Notes: a model not told the origin generated them from the sequence alone. Counted from the first letter of the stretch, positions 9,450 through 19,139 are shown. The stretch: 64,000 nucleotides of DNA from Cellvibrio zantedeschiae (GCF_014652535.1 NZ_BMYZ01000004.1:262844-326843); one strand, 5' to 3'. Made by a program: numbers and translations.

Positions 9450-10130
9450 ATGAAATATTTTTTCCGTATTTTTCTGCTGCTGAGTTTTTTCCTGTCGAGT
9501 TTTTTGTTGACCGGTTGCGCCAGTATGCCGCCTACAAAAAATATTCCAGCTGCAAATACCAAGCATACAATTTATTTTATTTATCGCGGTTGGCACACGA
9601 GCATTTTGCTCGATGCAAAATTACTTGCGGTGCAAAACCCGCATTTGGCAGTCGATCTCAAAGGACAAAAATACGCGCGTATAGGTTGGGGCGATGGCGA
9701 CTATTTCACTGGCAAAAGTAAATCGACCGCCACTGCCGCCAAGGCTTTGATAGCATCGGGTTATTCTGCAGTACAATTGTTAGCCTACGATTACGAACCT
9801 TTTTCTGAAATTCCGGCAGATACCCGAGTGTCTTTGGCGGTGACTGATGAGGGGATGAAAAAGCTGGTTGCCTATCTGGGCGATTCGATTGCGGTTGATC
9901 AGCAGGGTAAGCCGGTTCGCTTACCTGCGTTTGGTGATGCCATGGGTTCATTTTTCCAGTCTAAAGATCACTACAGCTTGTTCAGTAATTGCAATACCTG
10001 GAGCGGTAATGCCCTGCGTTCGGCGGGCCTGCCGGTGGCTAATCGCCTAACCGCTCAAGGGGTGTTTGAGCAAGCCAGGTTTATTTCCCAATGGCAGTCT
10101 GAGCAGGGCTTGTTCAAAAAGCGCGATTAA
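9450..10130 (+). CDS. DUF2459 family lipoprotein
   Basis: 226 aa. The N-terminal signal ends in a lipobox (LLTGC), so the protein is probably a lipoprotein. Family marks of DUF2459 (TIGR02117) are IYFIYRGWHTSI, IGWGDGDYF near residue 76, and the C-terminal SNCNTWSGNALRSAG. The conserved Cys-Asn-x-Trp and His are reminiscent of a papain-like hydrolase fold, but no activity is known to me. It follows bioD by 4 bp and is thus likely the last gene of the biotin operon, with a probable terminator after it. Confidence 0.8.
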   Translation: MKYFFRIFLLLSFFLSSFLLTGCASMPPTKNIPAANTKHTIYFIYRGWHTSILLDAKLLAVQNPHLAVDLKGQKYARIGWGDGDYFTGKSKSTATAAKALIASGYSAVQLLAYDYEPFSEIPADTRVSLAVTDEGMKKLVAYLGDSIAVDQQGKPVRLPAFGDAMGSFFQSKDHYSLFSNCNTWSGNALRSAGLPVANRLTAQGVFEQARFISQWQSEQGLFKKRD

Positions 10131-10187
10131 ATCCCTGCTGGTTATATTCTTTTTATTCTTAATCCAAAGTTGTCTTAAAATCTCCCA

Positions 10188-10214
10188 CAAAACGGCAAGC
10201 TTCGCCTGTTTTTT
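10188..10214 (+). terminator. Probable rho-independent terminator of the bio operon
   Basis: The segment CAAAACGGC (10188-10196) can pair with GCCTGTTTT after a short loop, with one bulged T, and a T-run follows. It stands 58 bp after the DUF2459 stop. The stem is short, so this is a moderate call. Confidence 0.5.
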
Positions 10215-10279
10215 AATCGTTCTTGTGCGTAAAATTAGGGTGTTAGAAGTCTTTCTACCATTTTTGCGAGGGCAAAGTA

Positions 10280-10537
10280 ATGGACGTAGGTTCAGCAGTA
10301 AGCGGTTCAGCGGTAACCCAGGGTCTGATTGGTATGCAGCGCAGCCAGGCTGAGATTTCCAAATCAGCGCAGCAAATCGTTAAAGCAGGCACCACTGAGC
10401 GCGATAACCCGGCCCAAAACGATGTGGCTGAGTCGTTGGTAAATATTAAGGCGCAAACCCAGGTATTTGACGCATCTGCCAAAATCGTGAAAGCGGCGGA
10501 TGAAACCATAGGCACTTTGCTTAACGCTAAAGCCTAA
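10280..10537 (+). CDS. Small protein resembling the C-terminus of flagellar rod/hook proteins
   Basis: 85 aa, without signal peptide. The C-terminal half (ESLVNIKAQTQVFDASAKIV followed by KAADETIGTLLN) closely follows the conserved C-terminal helix of FlgE/FlgG/FlgC-type axial proteins (E-L-V-N-x-I-x-A-Q-R-A-F-x-A-N-A-K-V-I-x-T-A-D-E-M-L-x-T-L). The body of a rod or hook protein is missing, and no flagellar genes are near. It is followed 30 bp later by a SprA-family gene. Function unknown; it may form a coiled-coil partner of, or be exported with, a flagellar-type system. Confidence 0.7.
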   Translation: MDVGSAVSGSAVTQGLIGMQRSQAEISKSAQQIVKAGTTERDNPAQNDVAESLVNIKAQTQVFDASAKIVKAADETIGTLLNAKA

Positions 10538-10567
10538 GCTCGAGCGATTAAGAGGCGGGAGATTCCA

Positions 10568-11419
10568 GTGATTAATTCAATTTCATCGAGTGCTAGCACC
10601 GTTGCGCCTTATGCGCCTATCGGTCGGCAGCCCGTTGGATTGGAATCCACCGAGCTTAAAAGTTCAAGTTTGAAGGCGCTCGAACAATCTGCTGAAACGG
10701 CTCCGGGTCAAAATCGCCGTGGTCCGGAGTACAGCCCTAATCAAGATGCAGAGCGCGACCGCGTTGCAAATCCTCAACAGAAATCTGCTGCCCAGCAAGA
10801 GCAGCAACAAAAGGAACAGCGCCAGATTAGCGAGCTAGCCACACGTGACCGTGAGGTGCGTGCTCACGAGCAAGCGCATGCCTCTATAGGCGGACAATAT
10901 GCAGGCTCCCCAACCTATTCTTTTGAGCGTGGCCCAAATGGCGTTAACTATGCCGTAGGCGGTGAAGTTGCTATAGATACCTCACCAGTTCCCAATGATC
11001 CAGAAGCAACCTTGCGCAAGGCACAAATAATTCGCGCTGCGGCTAGCGCCCCGGCCGAGCCTTCACCGCAAGATCGCCGGGTTGCGGCGCAAGCGGCCAG
11101 TTTGGAGAATGAAGCACGAGCTCAAATTGCCGCAGAAAGTGCGTCTGAAGTTCAGCAAATCCAACAATCTTCAGAAAGCGAAACCAGTGCACGCAAGGAA
11201 GAGGCTAAAAAGCAAGCCGCTGAAGAGGACGAGTTGCGTAAAGAAATTCGTAGGGAAGAAGAGCGCCAGCGCGTTGAGCTGGACCGCAGCAATCAGGAGC
11301 GTGCCGCCATTTTGGCTAGAACAGCACAAACTACCTTTGATATTAGCCGTCGCCTTGTTGAAATCGGTGCAGTAAAAAGCACGCCTAGCGTCGGAAACTT
11401 CTTTAACGACAGCGTTTGA
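10568..11419 (+). CDS. SprA-related putative metalloprotease (CJM1_0395 family)
   Basis: 283 aa. The central region carries the family core: RDREVRAHEQAHASIGGQYA with a zincin-like HEQAH at about residues 100-104, then PTYSFERGPNGVNYAVGGEV and DTSPVPNDPEATLRKAQIIR. The C-terminal third is a charged, Glu/Arg-rich coiled coil. No signal peptide is seen. The start is GTG 10568 behind GGGAG. Zinc binding and proteolysis are predicted from the HExxH-like motif only. It is paired with the rod-like small gene upstream. Confidence 0.78.
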   Translation: MINSISSSASTVAPYAPIGRQPVGLESTELKSSSLKALEQSAETAPGQNRRGPEYSPNQDAERDRVANPQQKSAAQQEQQQKEQRQISELATRDREVRAHEQAHASIGGQYAGSPTYSFERGPNGVNYAVGGEVAIDTSPVPNDPEATLRKAQIIRAAASAPAEPSPQDRRVAAQAASLENEARAQIAAESASEVQQIQQSSESETSARKEEAKKQAAEEDELRKEIRREEERQRVELDRSNQERAAILARTAQTTFDISRRLVEIGAVKSTPSVGNFFNDSV

Positions 11420-11500
11420 TAAGCCCCTGTCACGCTCGTGTCATCAACAGCAAATAATATCTTCCCTCATAAACTAAGTGATTGAGCTGTAAAGTTTTAC

Positions 11501-11529
11501 TTGACCGCATAGGGGTAGATCCCTATACT
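11501..11529 (+). promoter_or_regulatory. Strong sigma-70 promoter of the initiator tRNA gene
   Basis: TTGACC at 11501-11506, a 17 bp spacer, and TATACT at 11524-11529 form a near-consensus promoter. A GC-rich discriminator (GCGCGACC) follows, typical of growth-rate and stringent-controlled stable RNA promoters. The tRNA begins about 40 bp downstream. Confidence 0.8.
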
Positions 11530-11569
11530 GCGCGACCTCGGTTAGGCGTAAGCAAAACCGAGTTACGGA

Positions 11570-11646
<77 letters not shown>

Positions 11647-11761
11647 AATTTAAATTTATAGTCTGCTTGTTCTAACTAAGCGACTGTAAATAAAGTGTGA
11701 GATTCCATTTGAGTTTCCACTAACAGATCTACTGAGTCGGCCAACGTAGTCGCTCAGCTAC

Positions 11762-11787
11762 AAAAAGCCCCTTTATGGGGTTTTTTT
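11762..11787 (+). terminator. Rho-independent terminator between tRNA-fMet and rimP
   Basis: CCCC (11768-11771), loop TTTAT and GGGG are followed by seven T, with an A-run before the stem, so the stem can extend by A-T pairs. It lies 115 bp after the tRNA. The rest of the 311 bp gap (11647-11958) holds no gene that I can support; a rimP promoter should lie after the terminator. Confidence 0.8.
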
Positions 11788-11958
11788 GTATGTGTCGTTT
11801 GTGCAGTTGTTGCCCTCGACGTGTTGCTCCTCTTGGCTGTTGGCTAAGTGATTTGCAACCACACAGCAGTATCGTTCGAATGGGCCTCGTGCCCATTTTT
11901 GTTTTCTGGACGTTTGTTTTTATCAGCGTTTTTATCCCGTTAGGGAAGGTTTTAAGGC

Positions 11959-12465
11959 ATGGCATCAAAGCAAGAAATTTTGCACAGCATGATTGAACCC
12001 ATTGTGGTTTCTTTAGGTTGTGAACTTTGGGGTTTGGAATATTTAACCCAAGGCCGTTACACAACATTGCGTCTTTTTATTGATGCACCCGCCGGTGTGT
12101 CTTTGGAAGATTGTGAAAAAGTCAGTCGCCAGGTGAGTTCGGTAATGGATGTTGAAGATCCTATCGATGGTGAATACACCTTGGAAGTTTCTTCACCCGG
12201 TTTGGATCGTCCTTTATATATACCAGCGCACTATGCGCGCTATGTGGGCGAAACCGTAAACGTGCGCTTGCGTATGGCGCGTGATGGCCGCCGCCGTTTT
12301 AAAGGCGAAATTGTAAAAGTTGACGGCGACGATGTGGTCATTACAGTTGAAGGCAAAGAAATTTTGCTTCCTGTTGATGCAATTGATAAAGCCAATGTCG
12401 TGCCGCGTTACGATGAAATTATTTCAAAAATTGATGGCTTAAAAGAAAAAGACAGCTCGAAATAA
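11959..12465 (+). CDS. rimP: Ribosome maturation factor RimP
   Basis: 168 aa. RimP assists assembly of the 30S subunit. The N-terminal alpha/beta domain shows GCELWGLEYLTQGRYTTLRL and the conserved EVSSPGLDRPL loop at about residues 75-85; the C-terminal SH3-like part has FKGEIVKVDGDDVVI. It is the first protein gene of the rimP-nusA-infB operon, 147 bp before nusA. Confidence 0.95.
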   Translation: MASKQEILHSMIEPIVVSLGCELWGLEYLTQGRYTTLRLFIDAPAGVSLEDCEKVSRQVSSVMDVEDPIDGEYTLEVSSPGLDRPLYIPAHYARYVGETVNVRLRMARDGRRRFKGEIVKVDGDDVVITVEGKEILLPVDAIDKANVVPRYDEIISKIDGLKEKDSSK

Positions 12466-12611
12466 ATCGTTTGAAAGATAAACAAGTTTTCTAAATTGTT
12501 AAAAAAGATGTGCATTTCAAATAAGTTTTTCAATGATGTGCACGTATATTCAGCCACCCGTTACCTAATTGCAGTGTGCGATTAGCTTCAGGAGTTAACA
12601 GAGGTTAAGAA

Positions 12612-14093
12612 ATGGCAAAAGAGATTTTATTAGTCGCTGATGCAGTGTCTAACGAAAAAGGTGTCGACAAAGAATTAATTTTCCAGGCGATTGAAAGTGC
12701 TTTGGCAATGGCGACCAAAAAACGTTTTGACGAAGATTCAGTGATCGAAGTGAATATTAATCGTCACTCTGGTGATTACGAAACTTTTCGCACATGGGAA
12801 GTTGTTGCCGATGACGTAATGGCTGAATTAGGCACGCAACTTTATTTAGATGAAGCGCGTGAAAAAGATGCCAGCGTAAAAGTGGGCGAAATTTATCGCG
12901 AAAAAATTGAGAACGCTGATTTCGGTCGTATTGCTGCGCAAACGGCTAAACAAGTTATCGTACAAAAAGTTCGCGAAGCTGAGCGCGCGCAAATGGTTGA
13001 CGAATATCGCGACCGCATGGGCGAGTTGATAAGCGGTACTGTAAAGAAAGTAACACGCGATAGCATTATTGTTGACCTCGGCAATAACGCAGAAGGCTTG
13101 TTGCCGCGCGATCAATTAATTGGCCGCGAAATTTTCCGCATGGGTGATCGCATTCGCGCATTGCTGTTGGAAGTTCGCACTGAAAACCGTGGTCCGCAAT
13201 TATTTTTAAGCCGCTCCAATCCGCAAATGCTGGTTGAGTTGTTCAAAATCGAAGTGCCAGAAATTGCTGAAGACATCATCGAAATCAAAGGTGCAGCTCG
13301 CGACCCAGGTTTGCGCGCGAAAATTGCAGTAAAAACCAATGATGGCCGTATTGATCCGGTAGGCGCATGCGTCGGTATGCGCGGTTCGCGCGTACAAGCG
13401 GTATCGAACGAACTGGGTAATGAGCGTGTTGATATAGTGCTGTGGGACGATAACCCGGCGCAGTTTGTTATTAACGCTATGTCACCTGCTGAAATTGAAT
13501 CCATCGTTGTTGATGAAGATGCCGGTTCAATGGACTTGGCAGTGAACGAAGACAATTTGGCGATGGCTATTGGCCGTGGCGGTCAAAACGTACGTTTGGC
13601 GTGCGACCTGACTGGCTGGAACATCAATGTAATGAGCGTTGCCGATTGGCAAGCCAAGCAACAAGCAGAATCTGGCAGCTTTATCCAAATTTTCATGAAT
13701 GCTTTGGATGTAGATGAAGATGTTGCAGCGGTATTGGTGGAAGAAGGTTTCACCACCCTCGAAGAGGTTGCCTATGTTCCGCTGGAAGAAATGTTGGCAA
13801 TTGAAGGCTTTGATGAAGACATCGCCGAAGAATTGCGCGCTCGTGCTAAAGACGCTTTGTTGACCCAGGCTTTGGCCTCGGAAGAGCGTTTGGAAGGCGT
13901 GGCTCCGGCAGAAGATTTGCTGAATATGGAAGGCATGGACCAAGCCTTGGCAATCAGTCTGGCTGCCCGTGGCATTATCACTATGGAAGATTTGGCTGAG
14001 CAGTCAGTTGATGACTTGTCAGGCATTGAAGGTGTTGATGCTACCCGCGCTGCAGCGCTGATTATGAAAGCTCGCGAGCCTTGGTTTGCCTAA
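12612..14093 (+). CDS. nusA: Transcription termination/antitermination protein NusA
   Basis: 493 aa, matching the gammaproteobacterial form. The order is an N-terminal RNA-polymerase-binding domain, an S1 domain ([20 protein letters not shown], about residues 136-200), two KH domains ([20 protein letters not shown] near residue 250 and [12 protein letters not shown] near 318), and two C-terminal acidic helix-hairpin-helix repeats (about 365-425 and 440-493). It controls pausing, termination and rRNA antitermination. The start follows GAGG with good spacing. Confidence 0.97.
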   Translation: MAKEILLVADAVSNEKGVDKELIFQAIESALAMATKKRFDEDSVIEVNINRHSGDYETFRTWEVVADDVMAELGTQLYLDEAREKDASVKVGEIYREKIENADFGRIAAQTAKQVIVQKVREAERAQMVDEYRDRMGELISGTVKKVTRDSIIVDLGNNAEGLLPRDQLIGREIFRMGDRIRALLLEVRTENRGPQLFLSRSNPQMLVELFKIEVPEIAEDIIEIKGAARDPGLRAKIAVKTNDGRIDPVGACVGMRGSRVQAVSNELGNERVDIVLWDDNPAQFVINAMSPAEIESIVVDEDAGSMDLAVNEDNLAMAIGRGGQNVRLACDLTGWNINVMSVADWQAKQQAESGSFIQIFMNALDVDEDVAAVLVEEGFTTLEEVAYVPLEEMLAIEGFDEDIAEELRARAKDALLTQALASEERLEGVAPAEDLLNMEGMDQALAISLAARGIITMEDLAEQSVDDLSGIEGVDATRAAALIMKAREPWFA

Positions 14094-14177
14094 TGCACAC
14101 CAAGCTCCCATTTTGAGCCAGGAATCTGTTCCGGTAGTCGGATCAGGTTCCAAGAATTATCTCCTTGAGGAAATACA

Positions 14178-16910
14178 ATGGCAGAAGTAACAGTTAGCGA
14201 ACTCGCCAAGTCGGTCGGTGCACCGGTAGAGCGATTGCTAAAACAAATGCAAGAAGCAGGTTTAAGCCAAAAATCGCCTGATGCGCGTGTATCAGACGAT
14301 GAAAAGCAGCGTTTGCTCGCTTTTTTGAAGACTAGCCATGGCGAATCTTCGGCTGAACCCAAGAAAATTACCTTGCAGCGTAAAACCACCACTACGATTA
14401 AAACCGGCAGTGGCGCCGCGCGTAAAACCGTTAACGTAGAAGTTCGTAAGAAGCGAACCTATGTTAAGCGCGAGGATGAAGATGTTCAGGCTGATGATCT
14501 GCAACAAGATGAGGTTGCGGTACATGAGCCGGTAGTAGAGGCAGTACCCGAGCCAGTGGTTGAGTTAGCGCCAGAGCCGGTAGTGGAGGTTGAAACTGTT
14601 GCTGAGGCTGCTGAGCCTACAGAAGCTGCTCCCGCTGCATCTCATCGCATCTCCTTTACTGATGGCGTTGAAGAAAAACGCCGCGCCGCTATTGAGCGTC
14701 GCCAGAACGAAGAGGCCCAACGTGCCGCTGAAGCTAAAGCGCGTGAAGATGCCAAGCGTCAACCGCAAGCGCCCAAGCGCCCTGCGGAAGGTGCTCGCCC
14801 AGACGTTAAGCCAGCTACCAAAGAAGCGGGTGGTGCACGCCCGGCGCACAACAAGCCAGCCAAAGCTCCTGTGATGGTGGCGTCGCTGGATGACATTAAA
14901 GTCAATCATGGCCATGGACATAAAAAGAATCATAGACACGATGATGACGCGGATGACGGCGGCGATGCACGCGGCAAACGCGGCCCAGGTGGCAAGGCTG
15001 CTAAAAAAGGCGCTGTGCCCAAGAAGACCAGCAAGGTTGAGTTGTTGGATATTGTTGCGGACGAGAATGAAGACAGCGATGTATTAGCTCGCCGCAGCCA
15101 TTTGCGCGCGCACCACAAAAAGACCAACAAGCACGCCTTTAAGAAGCCAACTACCAAGATCGTTCACCAGGTTGATGTTCCTGAAACTATCGTGGTATCC
15201 GAGCTGGCATCACGCCTCACCGTAAAAGTGGGCGAAGTGATCAAGCGTTTGATGAAAATGGGTGTTATGGCATCCATGAATGAATCAATCGATCAGGACA
15301 CGGCGGTATTGCTGGTTGAAGAAATGGGTCACGAGGCAAATCTCGTGCACGCTGATGCGATTGAACACGCATTGGAAAAATCCCTTGAAACCGAAGGTGA
15401 TACTGTTCAGCGCGCGCCTGTGGTTACCGTTATGGGTCACGTTGACCACGGTAAAACCTCGCTGCTCGACTACATTCGTGAAGCCAAGGTTGCCGCAGGC
15501 GAAGCCGGTGGTATTACCCAGCATATTGGTGCTTACCGCGTGCAAACCAGCCGTGGCGAAATCACCTTCCTCGACACCCCCGGTCACGCCGCGTTTACCG
15601 CCATGCGTGCTCGCGGTGCCAAGGCAACGGATATTGTGATTCTGGTAGTAGCAGCGGATGACGGCGTTATGCCGCAAACCGAAGAAGCGATTCTGCATGC
15701 TCGCGCTGCGGATGTTCCTATCGTGGTTGCCATCAACAAGATTGATAAACCAAGTGCTGATCCTGAGCGTGTTAAAAACGAGTTGGTTGTTAAGGGTGTT
15801 ATCCCTGAAAACTACGGTGGCGATACCCAGTTTATCGAAGTATCTGCCCACACCGGCCAAGGTATTGATGAGCTCTTGGAAGCGATTTCCTTGCAGGCTG
15901 AAGTACTTGAGTTGAACGCCGTAACCCACGCCGCTGCGAAGGGTGTGATCATTGAGTCACGCTTGGACAAAGGCCGCGGTACTGTGGCGACCTTGCTGGT
16001 TCAACAGGGTACCTTGAATCAGGGCGACTTGATCCTCGCAGGCCAGAGCTATGGTCGCGTGCGCTTGATGACCGACGAGCGCGGTGTAACCGTGAAAGAA
16101 GCCGGTCCATCAACACCTGTGGAAATCCTCGGTTTGGATACAGCGCCAAGTGCCGGCGATGACTTTGTGGTCTTGACCGATGAGCGTAAAGCTCGTGAAG
16201 TTGCCCAGTTCCGCGCGGAGAAAGAGCGTCAAGAGAAGTTGGCTCGTCACACAGCCGCGAAGCTTGAGAATATGTTCGCTGGTATGGACGCAGGCCAGAA
16301 GAAGATTCTGACTGTGGTTGTGAAGGCAGACGTTCGCGGTTCGCTGGAAGCTATTCAGGCATCTTTGGCTGATATCGGTAATGAAGAAGTTCAGGTAAAC
16401 GTGGTGTCTTCTGGTATTGGCGGTATCACTGAAAATGATGTGAACCTTGCATTGACCACTGGCGCAATCATCGTAGGTTTCAACGTACGTGCTGACGGTA
16501 CTACCAGACGCCTGGCGGAAACCGAAGGCGTTGATATTCGTTACTACAGCATCATTTACCAATTGTTGGACGAGATCAAAGCGGCACTTAGCGGTATGCT
16601 TGATCCAGAGCGCATCGAAACTATCGTCGGTATCGCCAACGTGCGTGAAGTATTTACTTCGCCCAAGTTTGGTCAAGTTGCCGGTTGTATGGTTATCGAA
16701 GGTACTGTGTACCGCAGCAAGCCAATCCGTGTATTGCGTGACAACGTGGTGATTTTCCAGGGCGAATTGGAATCTCTGCGTCGCTTTAAAGACGACGTTA
16801 ACGAAGTTCGCAACGGTATGGAATGTGGTATCGGCGTGAAGAACTACGACGTTAAAGTCGGCGATCAAATTGAAGTTTACGAAGTGAAAGAGGTTGCGCG
16901 TAAGTTGTAA
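14178..16910 (+). CDS. infB: Translation initiation factor IF-2
   Basis: 910 aa. This GTPase brings fMet-tRNA to the 30S subunit. An N-terminal IF2N domain (residues 1-50) is followed by a long, charged linker with proline-glutamate repeats (EPVVE type, about 112-140) and Arg/Lys/His-rich stretches. A second IF2N-like segment ([18 protein letters not shown]) comes near residue 340. The G domain has GHVDHGKT (about 420-427), DTPGH and NKID, then beta-barrel domains and the tRNA-binding C-terminal domain. In-frame starts within the linker could give shorter forms as in E. coli, but I cannot prove this. RBS GAGG is present. Confidence 0.97.
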   Translation: MAEVTVSELAKSVGAPVERLLKQMQEAGLSQKSPDARVSDDEKQRLLAFLKTSHGESSAEPKKITLQRKTTTTIKTGSGAARKTVNVEVRKKRTYVKREDEDVQADDLQQDEVAVHEPVVEAVPEPVVELAPEPVVEVETVAEAAEPTEAAPAASHRISFTDGVEEKRRAAIERRQNEEAQRAAEAKAREDAKRQPQAPKRPAEGARPDVKPATKEAGGARPAHNKPAKAPVMVASLDDIKVNHGHGHKKNHRHDDDADDGGDARGKRGPGGKAAKKGAVPKKTSKVELLDIVADENEDSDVLARRSHLRAHHKKTNKHAFKKPTTKIVHQVDVPETIVVSELASRLTVKVGEVIKRLMKMGVMASMNESIDQDTAVLLVEEMGHEANLVHADAIEHALEKSLETEGDTVQRAPVVTVMGHVDHGKTSLLDYIREAKVAAGEAGGITQHIGAYRVQTSRGEITFLDTPGHAAFTAMRARGAKATDIVILVVAADDGVMPQTEEAILHARAADVPIVVAINKIDKPSADPERVKNELVVKGVIPENYGGDTQFIEVSAHTGQGIDELLEAISLQAEVLELNAVTHAAAKGVIIESRLDKGRGTVATLLVQQGTLNQGDLILAGQSYGRVRLMTDERGVTVKEAGPSTPVEILGLDTAPSAGDDFVVLTDERKAREVAQFRAEKERQEKLARHTAAKLENMFAGMDAGQKKILTVVVKADVRGSLEAIQASLADIGNEEVQVNVVSSGIGGITENDVNLALTTGAIIVGFNVRADGTTRRLAETEGVDIRYYSIIYQLLDEIKAALSGMLDPERIETIVGIANVREVFTSPKFGQVAGCMVIEGTVYRSKPIRVLRDNVVIFQGELESLRRFKDDVNEVRNGMECGIGVKNYDVKVGDQIEVYEVKEVARKL

Positions 16911-16930
16911 TTGCTTGCGCAAAACCCCGC

Positions 16931-16970
16931 GCCCCGACGCTTGATGGTGTTCGGGGCTTTGTTATTTTAA
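16931..16970 (+). terminator. Hairpin with T-rich tail between infB and rbfA
   Basis: GCCCCGA (16931-16937) pairs with TCGGGGC (16951-16957) around a 13-nt loop, followed by TTTGTTATTTT. It looks like an intrinsic terminator inside the operon, 20 bp after infB and before rbfA, and may act as a partial terminator that lowers expression of rbfA-truB. Confidence 0.65.
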
Positions 16971-16983
16971 AGGTGTACGGCTA

Positions 16984-17406
16984 ATGCCAAGAGAATTTAC
17001 AAGATCAGACCGCGTGTCCGATGCTATCCAGCGCATTCTAGGGCAAGTGATTTCCCAGGAAATCCGCGACCCACGCATAGGTTTGGTCAATATCAACGCG
17101 GTGACTGTGACCCGTGATATGGCCTACGCCAAAGTCTATGTGACTTTTGTGGGCTCAGATGAGGCTGAAAGTTTGGCTGCTGCTGCCGTGCTGAATAAGG
17201 CCAGTGGCTTTTTGCGCAGTTTTATCGCTAAAGAGCTGATCATGCGCAGTGTTCCCAAGCTACAGTTCATTTACGACAAAACAGCAATTCGCGGCCAAGA
17301 GATTTCGTTTTTGATTGATCGCGCTATGAAAGAAGACAGCCAACACGTTCATGACGACGAGCCCGATGCAGGTTCAGATGCGGCAAATGATGGCGAGAAG
17401 GCTTAA
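16984..17406 (+). CDS. rbfA: 30S ribosome-binding factor RbfA
   Basis: 140 aa. This KH-fold protein assists late 16S maturation and cold adaptation. Conserved pieces are REFTRSDRVSDAIQRIL, EIRDPRIGLVNINAVTVTRD and the C-terminal VPKLQFIYDKT. The last 25 residues are an acidic tail (HDDEPDAG) common in related species. Its stop overlaps the truB start by one base (TAATG), so the two are translationally coupled. Confidence 0.95.
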   Translation: MPREFTRSDRVSDAIQRILGQVISQEIRDPRIGLVNINAVTVTRDMAYAKVYVTFVGSDEAESLAAAAVLNKASGFLRSFIAKELIMRSVPKLQFIYDKTAIRGQEISFLIDRAMKEDSQHVHDDEPDAGSDAANDGEKA

Positions 17407-18371
17407 TGGCGCGTAGAAAAGGCCGTCCTGTCGACGGTGTTTTGTTGTTGATGAAGCCTGAAGGCATGACCTCGAACCATGCCTTGCAACGTGCAAAACG
17501 ATTGTTCTTTGTGGAAAAAGCCGGCCATACCGGCGCGCTCGACCCTTTGGCGACAGGTGTTTTGCCTCTGTGCTTTGGCGAGGCGACCAAATTTTCGCAG
17601 TTTTTGCTGGATGCCGATAAACGCTATCGCAGCACGTTTTTGCTCGGCGTGCGCATGAACACCAGCGATGCTGATGGCGAAGTCGTAGCAGAAGCATCGG
17701 CGGCGCATGTGACGCTCGATGCGATCAAGCAAGCCTTGATCCCCTTAACCGGTGATATTTTGCAAGTGCCGTCCATGTTTTCGGCACTGAAACACCAAGG
17801 CCAACCGCTCTATAAATTGGCGCGAGATGGGATTGAGATCGAACGCCAACCGCGTCCGGTTACGGTGTATGCGATAGAGATTTTAGGCTTTCGCCCCGGC
17901 GAGCGCGCAGAAGTCGATGTAGATGTACGCTGCAGCAAAGGCACCTACATTCGCTCCATTGCGGAGGATTTGGGTTTCGCTTTGGGCTGCGGTGCCCATG
18001 TGAAAACCTTGCATCGTTCAGCGGCAGGTTTGTTTGTAGAAGAGCAATGCATAAGCCTAGAAGCGCTTGAAAAAGAGTTCGAGCAAGGCAGTTATGAAGC
18101 GCTGGATAAACACCTTTTGCGGGCTGATGCGCCAGTAGCGACTTTGCCGGAGATTGTGTTGCCAGAGAGCAGTGCGCACTACTTTCGGCTTGGGAACCCG
18201 GTTCAGGACTCACAGGTCTATCGCGTTGGGCAACAAGGTGATATGGTGCGCGTCTTTTGCACAGAAACGGGCGGCTCAAGCCAGCAATTTCTGGGCTTGG
18301 GTGAATTGACCGACGATGGTCGCGTTGCCCCAAAACGAATTATTGCTAACCGCTCGGCGAACGAGCAGTAG
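17406..18371 (+). CDS. truB: tRNA pseudouridine(55) synthase
   Basis: 321 aa. TruB makes pseudouridine 55 in the T-loop of tRNAs. The catalytic aspartate is D46 in GHTGALDPLATGVL. Further conserved parts are DKRYRSTFLLGV, VPSMFSALKHQG and CSKGTYIRSIAEDLG; the C-terminal PUA-like region ends near residue 315. It starts within the rbfA stop codon. A T-run-free hairpin (TTATCG...CGATAA with an ACCC/GGGT core, 18380-18408) follows the gene. Confidence 0.96.
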   Translation: MARRKGRPVDGVLLLMKPEGMTSNHALQRAKRLFFVEKAGHTGALDPLATGVLPLCFGEATKFSQFLLDADKRYRSTFLLGVRMNTSDADGEVVAEASAAHVTLDAIKQALIPLTGDILQVPSMFSALKHQGQPLYKLARDGIEIERQPRPVTVYAIEILGFRPGERAEVDVDVRCSKGTYIRSIAEDLGFALGCGAHVKTLHRSAAGLFVEEQCISLEALEKEFEQGSYEALDKHLLRADAPVATLPEIVLPESSAHYFRLGNPVQDSQVYRVGQQGDMVRVFCTETGGSSQQFLGLGELTDDGRVAPKRIIANRSANEQ

Positions 18372-18536
18372 CTAAAGAATTTATCGCAACCCTTTCGGGT
18401 CGATAATAAGCCTGCGGTGACATCCTTTTTCTCTCTCTAAACCAGAGGCGAAATGCGGATAATCACCGCGACAACCCACCTGTAAATATGCGCGGGCGGG
18501 CTGTAATTGAATCGCATATTAACTGAGGAAAAAATC

Positions 18537-18806
18537 ATGGCACTGAGTGCTTCTGAAAAAGCTGCAATTGTAAAAGAGTACCAACAAGCTGAAGGCGATA
18601 CTGGTTCACCTGAAGTTCAAGTTGCTTTGTTGACTATCAACATCAACAAACTGCAAGGCCACTTCGCTGACCATAAAGCTGACCACCACTCACGTCGTGG
18701 TTTGATTCGCATGGTAAATGCGCGTCGTAAATTGTTGGATTACCTCAAAGGTAAAGACGCATCACGTTACACTGCACTGATTCAAAAATTAGGTCTGCGC
18801 CGTTAA
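18537..18806 (+). CDS. rpsO: 30S ribosomal protein S15
   Basis: 89 aa, exactly the family length. Conserved segments are [36 protein letters not shown] and [12 protein letters not shown]. The ATG at 18537 follows CTGAGGAAAAAATC; an in-frame TTG 30 bp upstream lies before this ribosome binding site and is not used. S15 binds the central domain of 16S rRNA. The 165 bp leader could hold the autoregulatory site known from E. coli, but I cannot fold it with certainty. Confidence 0.97.
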   Translation: MALSASEKAAIVKEYQQAEGDTGSPEVQVALLTININKLQGHFADHKADHHSRRGLIRMVNARRKLLDYLKGKDASRYTALIQKLGLRR

Positions 18807-18814
18807 TTTGATCC

Positions 18815-18845
18815 ATGCCCGCCTCGGCGGGCATTCTTGTTTTTG
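18815..18845 (+). terminator. Rho-independent terminator after rpsO
   Basis: ATGCCCGC (18815-18822) and GCGGGCAT (18827-18834) form a perfect 8-bp stem with loop CTCG, followed by TCTTGTTTTT. It lies 9 bp after the S15 stop. Confidence 0.85.
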
Positions 18846-18969
18846 ATGAGCTGAAAAAGTTATGGAGTTGTGCGCCACCGAGAGTAAATAGGCGCGATGG
18901 CAGGATGCAAATCGAATGAAAAATGAGTAGAAATTTATAGGCGTGTGAAAAAATTTAACAGACGTTCTG

Positions 18970-19108
18970 CACGAAAAATTAGCCGAATCTGAATGTGGCA
19001 CAGCGACGATAGTGCAAGGCAAAATTTTTCGAGAAAGCGGAGTTTACTTAGGTAAATGAGCATTTATCGAAAAATTTTAACGCCGCAATATCTAGCACCT
19101 GTTCGTGA
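18970..19108. repeat. Long nested palindrome upstream of pnp
   Basis: The core is 19021-19078: AAAATTTTTCGA (19021-19032) and TCGAAAAATTTT (19067-19078) are perfect inverted copies. Inside them TTTAC (19043-19047) and GTAAA (19052-19056) pair around TTAG. Outer CACGAA (18970-18975) and TTCGTG (19103-19108) extend the symmetry, with partial matches between. From memory, elements with the pattern GCGGAGTTTAC-N-GTAAATGAGCATTT in the middle of a long inverted repeat recur in gammaproteobacterial genomes without a known function. Here it lies 62 bp before pnp and may also form a large leader hairpin. Confidence 0.75.
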
Positions 19109-19139
19109 GAAAATGTCTAAGCAACCAAAGGATAAAAGA

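Noticed and set aside
15285-15929. Antisense open frame of 214 codons over the IF-2 G domain
   Set aside because: It is opposite the conserved GTPase motifs, with composition typical of an antisense shadow.
16110-16922. Antisense open frame of 270 codons over infB
   Set aside because: It lies fully opposite the well-supported IF-2 gene, shows no protein family pattern and no ribosome binding site; it reflects codon bias of the sense gene. The same holds for long frames opposite nusA, pnp, parC and the histidine kinase.
18380-18408. Terminator after truB
   Set aside because: The hairpin TTATCG...CGATAA with ACCC/GGGT core lacks a T-run; it could be a leader structure of rpsO but is not a clear terminator.
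19056-19139. Longer Pnp reading frame starting at ATG 19056 or 19113
   Set aside because: Family N-termini start at (M)NPI; the extension lies in or next to the palindrome and the best ribosome binding site precedes GTG 19140.
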